A stretch of 64,000 bases of DNA from Salegentibacter sp. (GTDB lineage: Bacteria; Bacteroidota; Bacteroidia; Flavobacteriales; Flavobacteriaceae). The translations under genes were made by a program, and so were the position numbers. The notes below the pieces were generated by a model. That model ran no database searches. It was not told where the DNA came from and saw only the letters and a list, made by a program, of their open reading frames with translations. Below are positions 62,410-64,000 of the stretch, in pieces (within the stretch, counting starts at the first letter, position 1; every line of letters begins with the position of its first letter). The stretch spans positions 3,226,514 to 3,290,513 of the forward strand of contig CP051246.1 in assembly GCA_017795085.1 (NCBI GenBank). Direction: 5' to 3'.

Positions 62410-64000
62410 ATGACCAAATCGTTATCGCATAAACTTTTACTGATAACCCTTTCACTATCGGTTTCAGGATGTGCAGTTTTTCAACCAAACAAAAAGGAGG
62501 ACGCCCAGGCTTCATCAGAAAAAAAAGATGAGAACGGCTTAAAACCCTACAAAAAAGTAATCACCAAAGAAGCTAAATCGGATAAAGGCCTGTTCACCGT
62601 TCATCAAGTTGACGATAACTATTTTTATGAAATTCCCGACAGCCTTTTTAACCGGGAAATGCTTACCGTAACCCGAATTGCAAAAACCGCTACCGGAATT
62701 GGTTTTGGTGGGGGAAAGCAGAACACCCAGGTACATCGCTGGCAACGAAAAGGCGACCACGTTTTATTACGTGTGGTTTCCCACGAGATTTACGCAGCCG
62801 ATTCCCTACCGGTACACGAAGCGGTGGTTAACTCTAATTTTGAACCGGTTTTACAACGTTTCCCGGTAGCTACCGAGAAAAAAGATTCCCTGCAAAACAC
62901 TACGGTAATTGATGTAACCGATCTTTACAACAAGGATGTCCAGGCTTTAGGCATGCACGACCGTAGCCGTAAACAATACAAAATACAGCGTTTAGATGAA
63001 AGTCGTTCTTATATTGATACCATCAGGAGTTATCCTGAAAATATTGAAGTACGGCATGTAAAAACCTACAATGCCGGTGAACCACCCTCTAATGCAAGTA
63101 CGGGTTCTATTTCAGTAGAATTTAGCAACTCGATGATCTTACTTCCAAAAGAACCTATGAAACGTCGTTATTTTGATGAACGCGTAGGATGGTTTGCTAG
63201 AAGCCAAACCGATTATGGTTTGGAAGCCCAAAAAAGTAAAGAGGTTCGTTATCTCGATCGGTGGAGACTGGAAGTAAAAGAAGAAGACCGCGAAAAATTT
63301 GAAAACGGAGAATTGGTAGAACCCAGGGAGCCTATCGTTTATTATATAGATCGTGCCACTCCCCAAAAATGGCGTCCTTTTATTAAAAAAGGAATTGAAG
63401 ATTGGCAGGAAGCTTTTGAAAAGGCTGGTTTTAAAAATGCAATTATTGCCAAAGATCCGCCAAGTTTGGAAGAAGATCCCGATTGGAGTCCGGAAGATGT
63501 ACGTTATTCTGTAGTGCGCTATTTAGCCTCTCCTATTCCAAATGCCAATGGCCCACATGTTAGCGACCCGCGTTCAGGAGAAATTTTAGAATCAGATATC
63601 AACTGGTACCACAATGTAATGAGCTTATTGCGCAACTGGTTTTTTGTACAAACTGCAGCCATTAATGAAGAGGCACGCGGAGTTGAATTTAAAGATGAAG
63701 TTATGGGCCGCTTAATTCGATTTGTATCATCCCACGAAGTTGGACATACCTTAGGGCTTCCCCATAACATGGGAAGTAGCGCGGCTTACAAGGTAGAAGA
63801 CCTACGCAATCCTGAATTTACCCAGAAATACGGTACAGCTCCCTCTATTATGGATTATGCCCGTTTCAACTATATTGCGCAACCCGGAGATGGTGACGTT
63901 GCATTAATGCCAAATATTGGCCCATACGATAAATATGCAGTTGAATGGGGATACCGCCCAATACTAGGTAAAACCGCTGAAGAAGAAAAGGAAATCCTTG
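62410..64000 (+). CDS. Zinc-dependent metalloprotease lipoprotein, 5' part
   Basis: The frame runs off the window end with 530 codons visible. MTKSLSHKLLLITLSLSVSG then CAVF is a lipoprotein signal (Cys 21). DUF5118/DUF5117-type regions follow, with RVGWFARSQTDYGLEAQ and YYIDRATPQKWRPFIKKGIE. The active site is SSHEVGHTLGLPHNMGSS at about residue 440, the extended HExxHxxGxxH metzincin zinc motif, followed by SIMDYARFNYIAQPGDG as the Met-turn. Large proteases of this kind (DUF4953 C-terminus expected beyond the window) are common in Bacteroidota. The substrate is unknown. Confidence 0.93.
   Translation, partial: MTKSLSHKLLLITLSLSVSGCAVFQPNKKEDAQASSEKKDENGLKPYKKVITKEAKSDKGLFTVHQVDDNYFYEIPDSLFNREMLTVTRIAKTATGIGFGGGKQNTQVHRWQRKGDHVLLRVVSHEIYAADSLPVHEAVVNSNFEPVLQRFPVATEKKDSLQNTTVIDVTDLYNKDVQALGMHDRSRKQYKIQRLDESRSYIDTIRSYPENIEVRHVKTYNAGEPPSNASTGSISVEFSNSMILLPKEPMKRRYFDERVGWFARSQTDYGLEAQKSKEVRYLDRWRLEVKEEDREKFENGELVEPREPIVYYIDRATPQKWRPFIKKGIEDWQEAFEKAGFKNAIIAKDPPSLEEDPDWSPEDVRYSVVRYLASPIPNANGPHVSDPRSGEILESDINWYHNVMSLLRNWFFVQTAAINEEARGVEFKDEVMGRLIRFVSSHEVGHTLGLPHNMGSSAAYKVEDLRNPEFTQKYGTAPSIMDYARFNYIAQPGDGDVALMPNIGPYDKYAVEWGYRPILGKTAEEEKEIL

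Overview
The window looks like a chromosomal segment of a flavobacterium (Bacteroidota, family Flavobacteriaceae). The evidence is a low-GC genome, a gldKLMN gliding/type IX secretion cluster, a Bacteroidota-style TAnnTTTG promoter before lysS, BfmA/BtgA and MobB-type mobilization genes, and a long flavobacterial-type LysRS. The genus cannot be fixed from the sequence; a marine Salegentibacter/Gramella-like relative is an inference.

Region 1 (1-9.4 kb, + strand) is a tightly packed defence operon. A type I restriction-modification system (hsdM 3' part, hsdS, hsdR) is split by three extra genes: a DUF262 protein, an AAA/DUF3696-like ATPase and an unrecognised 257-residue protein. A PP2C-type phosphatase gene overlaps the end of hsdR. 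Region 2 (9.4-22.6 kb, - strand) is a mobilizable element: coupling ATPase, MobB relaxase, MobA/BfmA-like protein, a palindrome-rich oriT candidate, a small protein, radC and ssb.

The radC of that element is cut by a nested set of transposons, the most striking feature of the window. A RIT element (three overlapping tyrosine recombinase genes, RIT1) sits in radC. Its middle recombinase gene (ritB1) is broken twice: by an IS110/IS1111-family element and by a second complete RIT element (RIT2) flanked by a perfect 5-bp CTAAG duplication. The three pieces of ritB1 join back into one reading frame. Both RIT elements have long terminal inverted repeats, and each end carries three short sites in mirror-symmetric spacing (two direct, one inverted). 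Both also carry a perfect 20-22 bp palindrome only at the end next to ritC.

Region 3 (22.6-28.4 kb) is further accessory DNA: a lone SIR2-like protein (possible antiphage NADase), a methyltransferase gene cut by an IS21-family element, a small winged-helix-like gene, and a tRNA-fMet gene that probably marks the edge of the island.

Region 4 (28.5-64 kb) is core chromosome. It holds an RND efflux operon (ABC-F ATPase, adaptor, permease, TolC, small CPXCG protein), a DUF983 protein, a FAD oxidoreductase and gldKLMN preceded by an arginase-fold protein and topA. An arsenosugar-type cluster follows (ArsS, TIGR04282 glycosyltransferase, purine nucleoside phosphorylase, FAD oxidoreductase, 4Fe-4S protein, peroxidase-like protein). 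After it come an AraC regulator, a DASS/SLC13 transporter, a large lipoprotein, yqaE-lipB, lysS and the 5' part of a zinc metalloprotease. A dispersed intergenic repeat with inverted ends occurs three times in this part.
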